DNA from: Streptomyces sp. SID13726
GTDB taxonomy: Bacteria; Actinomycetota; Actinomycetes; Streptomycetales; Streptomycetaceae
Length of the DNA: 64,000 bases
NCBI RefSeq assembly: GCF_010548375.1
Contig: NZ_JAAGLY010000001.1
Coordinates: forward strand, 558,001 to 622,000
Reading direction: 5' to 3'
The translations under genes were made by a program, and so were the position numbers. The notes under the pieces are model-generated. The model did not search any database. It was not told where the DNA came from and saw only the letters and a list, made by a program, of their open reading frames with translations. This document shows positions 63,465 to 64,000 of the stretch, in pieces (positions within the stretch are counted from its first letter, which is position 1; each line of letters begins with the position of its first letter).

Positions 63465-64000
63465 TTGACCGAGCGACCCCAGGCGCTGTTCGCCATGACC
63501 GCCGAGAACGTGCCGCTCGTCTTCCCCTCCGAGGTGCTGGCGCGGCTGCGGGAGCTGGTGGACATCGACCCCGCGCTCGCCGCCGAGGACCTCGCCGACC
63601 CGGCGCTCGCGGACGTCCTGGCCCGCACCGAGATCCTCGTGACCGGCTGGGGCTGCCCCCGCCTGGACGCGGCCGTCCTCGACCGGGCCCCGAAACTCCG
63701 GGCCGTCCTGCACTCGGCCGGCTCGGTCAAGGGCTTCGCCACGCCCGAGATCTGGCGGCGCGGCATCGCCGTCTCGTCGGCCGCCGAGGCCAACGCACTG
63801 CCCGTCGCCGAGTACACGCTCGCCATGATCCTCCTCGCCGGCAAGGACGTCTTCGTGCGCCGGGAGCGGATGCGGAGCGAGCGGGCCTTTCCCGGCTGGG
63901 GGATCGTGCCGGGCATCGGCAACCACGGACGGCGGGTCGGGGTGATCGGGGCGTCCCGGATCGGGCGCAAGGTGATCGAACTGCTGCGGCCGTTCGACCT
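63465..64000 (+). CDS. NAD-dependent 2-hydroxyacid dehydrogenase (copy 2, 3' partial)
   Basis: The reading frame opens at TTG 63465 with GGAGG nine to ten bases upstream; an in-frame ATG at 63495 is the alternative. The 178 visible residues include ILVTGWGCPRLDAAVLDRAP, AVSSAAEANALPVAEYTLAM and the Rossmann motif GRRVGVIGASRIGRKVIELL. They align closely with the dehydrogenase at 17950-18963. The gene continues past the right edge. Divergent from the alditol oxidase. Confidence 0.88.
   Translation, partial: MTERPQALFAMTAENVPLVFPSEVLARLRELVDIDPALAAEDLADPALADVLARTEILVTGWGCPRLDAAVLDRAPKLRAVLHSAGSVKGFATPEIWRRGIAVSSAAEANALPVAEYTLAMILLAGKDVFVRRERMRSERAFPGWGIVPGIGNHGRRVGVIGASRIGRKVIELLRPFD

Overview
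This 64 kb window is high-GC actinobacterial chromosome and almost certainly comes from a Streptomyces. The evidence is the strong G/C third-position bias, frequent GTG starts, GGAGG-type ribosome binding sites, many ATGA/GTGA gene overlaps, Tat-type secretion signals on sugar hydrolases, LacI/ROK control of sugar ABC transporters, and an alditol oxidase that closely resembles the S. coelicolor enzyme as I recall it. I see no rRNA, tRNA, CRISPR array, phage or insertion sequence. It reads as accessory plant-polysaccharide-degrading chromosome interspersed with ordinary regulators and hydrolases.

Layout. Positions 1-3270 (minus): the end of a Pls/PosA-like carrier-protein/membrane/left-handed-beta-helix protein that lacks an adenylation domain, and a DUF418-type membrane acyltransferase. 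Positions 3857-10153: YihY-type membrane protein, NmrA-like oxidoreductase, two AraC-type regulators, a VOC protein, a palindromic tandem repeat array, a DUF5954-like protein and a ThuA-like protein. Positions 10183-17670 (minus): a LacI regulator, GH43 beta-xylosidase/arabinofuranosidase, a binding-protein-dependent sugar importer and a second LacI regulator. Positions 17950-31542: a 2-hydroxyacid dehydrogenase, a divergent second sugar importer running through a 36-bp tandem repeat array into a GH28/GH49-like beta-helix hydrolase and two alginate-lyase-family proteins, then a type-B carboxylesterase and a third LacI. Positions 31636-37000: WYL regulator with divergent alpha/beta hydrolase, homocysteine S-methyltransferase, a 92-residue secreted protein and a membrane-anchored surface protein. 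Positions 37181-44373: a pectin/arabinogalactan cluster (GH43, GH43_24-type galactanase with ricin-type CBM13, PL4 rhamnogalacturonan lyase, SGNH rhamnogalacturonan acetylesterase, DUF2264/GH154-like protein). Positions 44389-54130: small or decayed genes, a secreted protein of unknown function, two VOC/hydrolase/TetR units, an OhrR-like regulator with divergent esterase, an MFS exporter, a double-frameshift pseudogene and an ABC-2 exporter. Positions 54272-64000: LacZ-type beta-galactosidase with a third sugar importer, a ROK regulator, alditol oxidase and the start of a second 2-hydroxyacid dehydrogenase.

How the genes work together (inference). The enzymes fit removal and uptake of pectin and arabinogalactan side chains. 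PL4 and the acetylesterase open the rhamnogalacturonan backbone. GH43, the exo-galactanase, the GH154-like protein and the beta-galactosidase trim arabinose, galactose and uronic acid. Three ABC importers without their own ATPase gene (presumably sharing an MsiK-type ATPase elsewhere) take up the oligomers. A palindromic AACCGGTT core recurs in four intergenic positions beside two closely similar LacI regulators and two importer operons, which suggests a local regulon. An AAGCGCTT core occurs both upstream of the first LacI gene and between the PL4 and acetylesterase genes.

Most notable features: the AACCGGTT regulon; the in-frame 36-bp array that appears to duplicate the 3' end of a permease gene; the carrier-protein Pls-like gene without an adenylation domain; and several decayed or unrecognised small genes.
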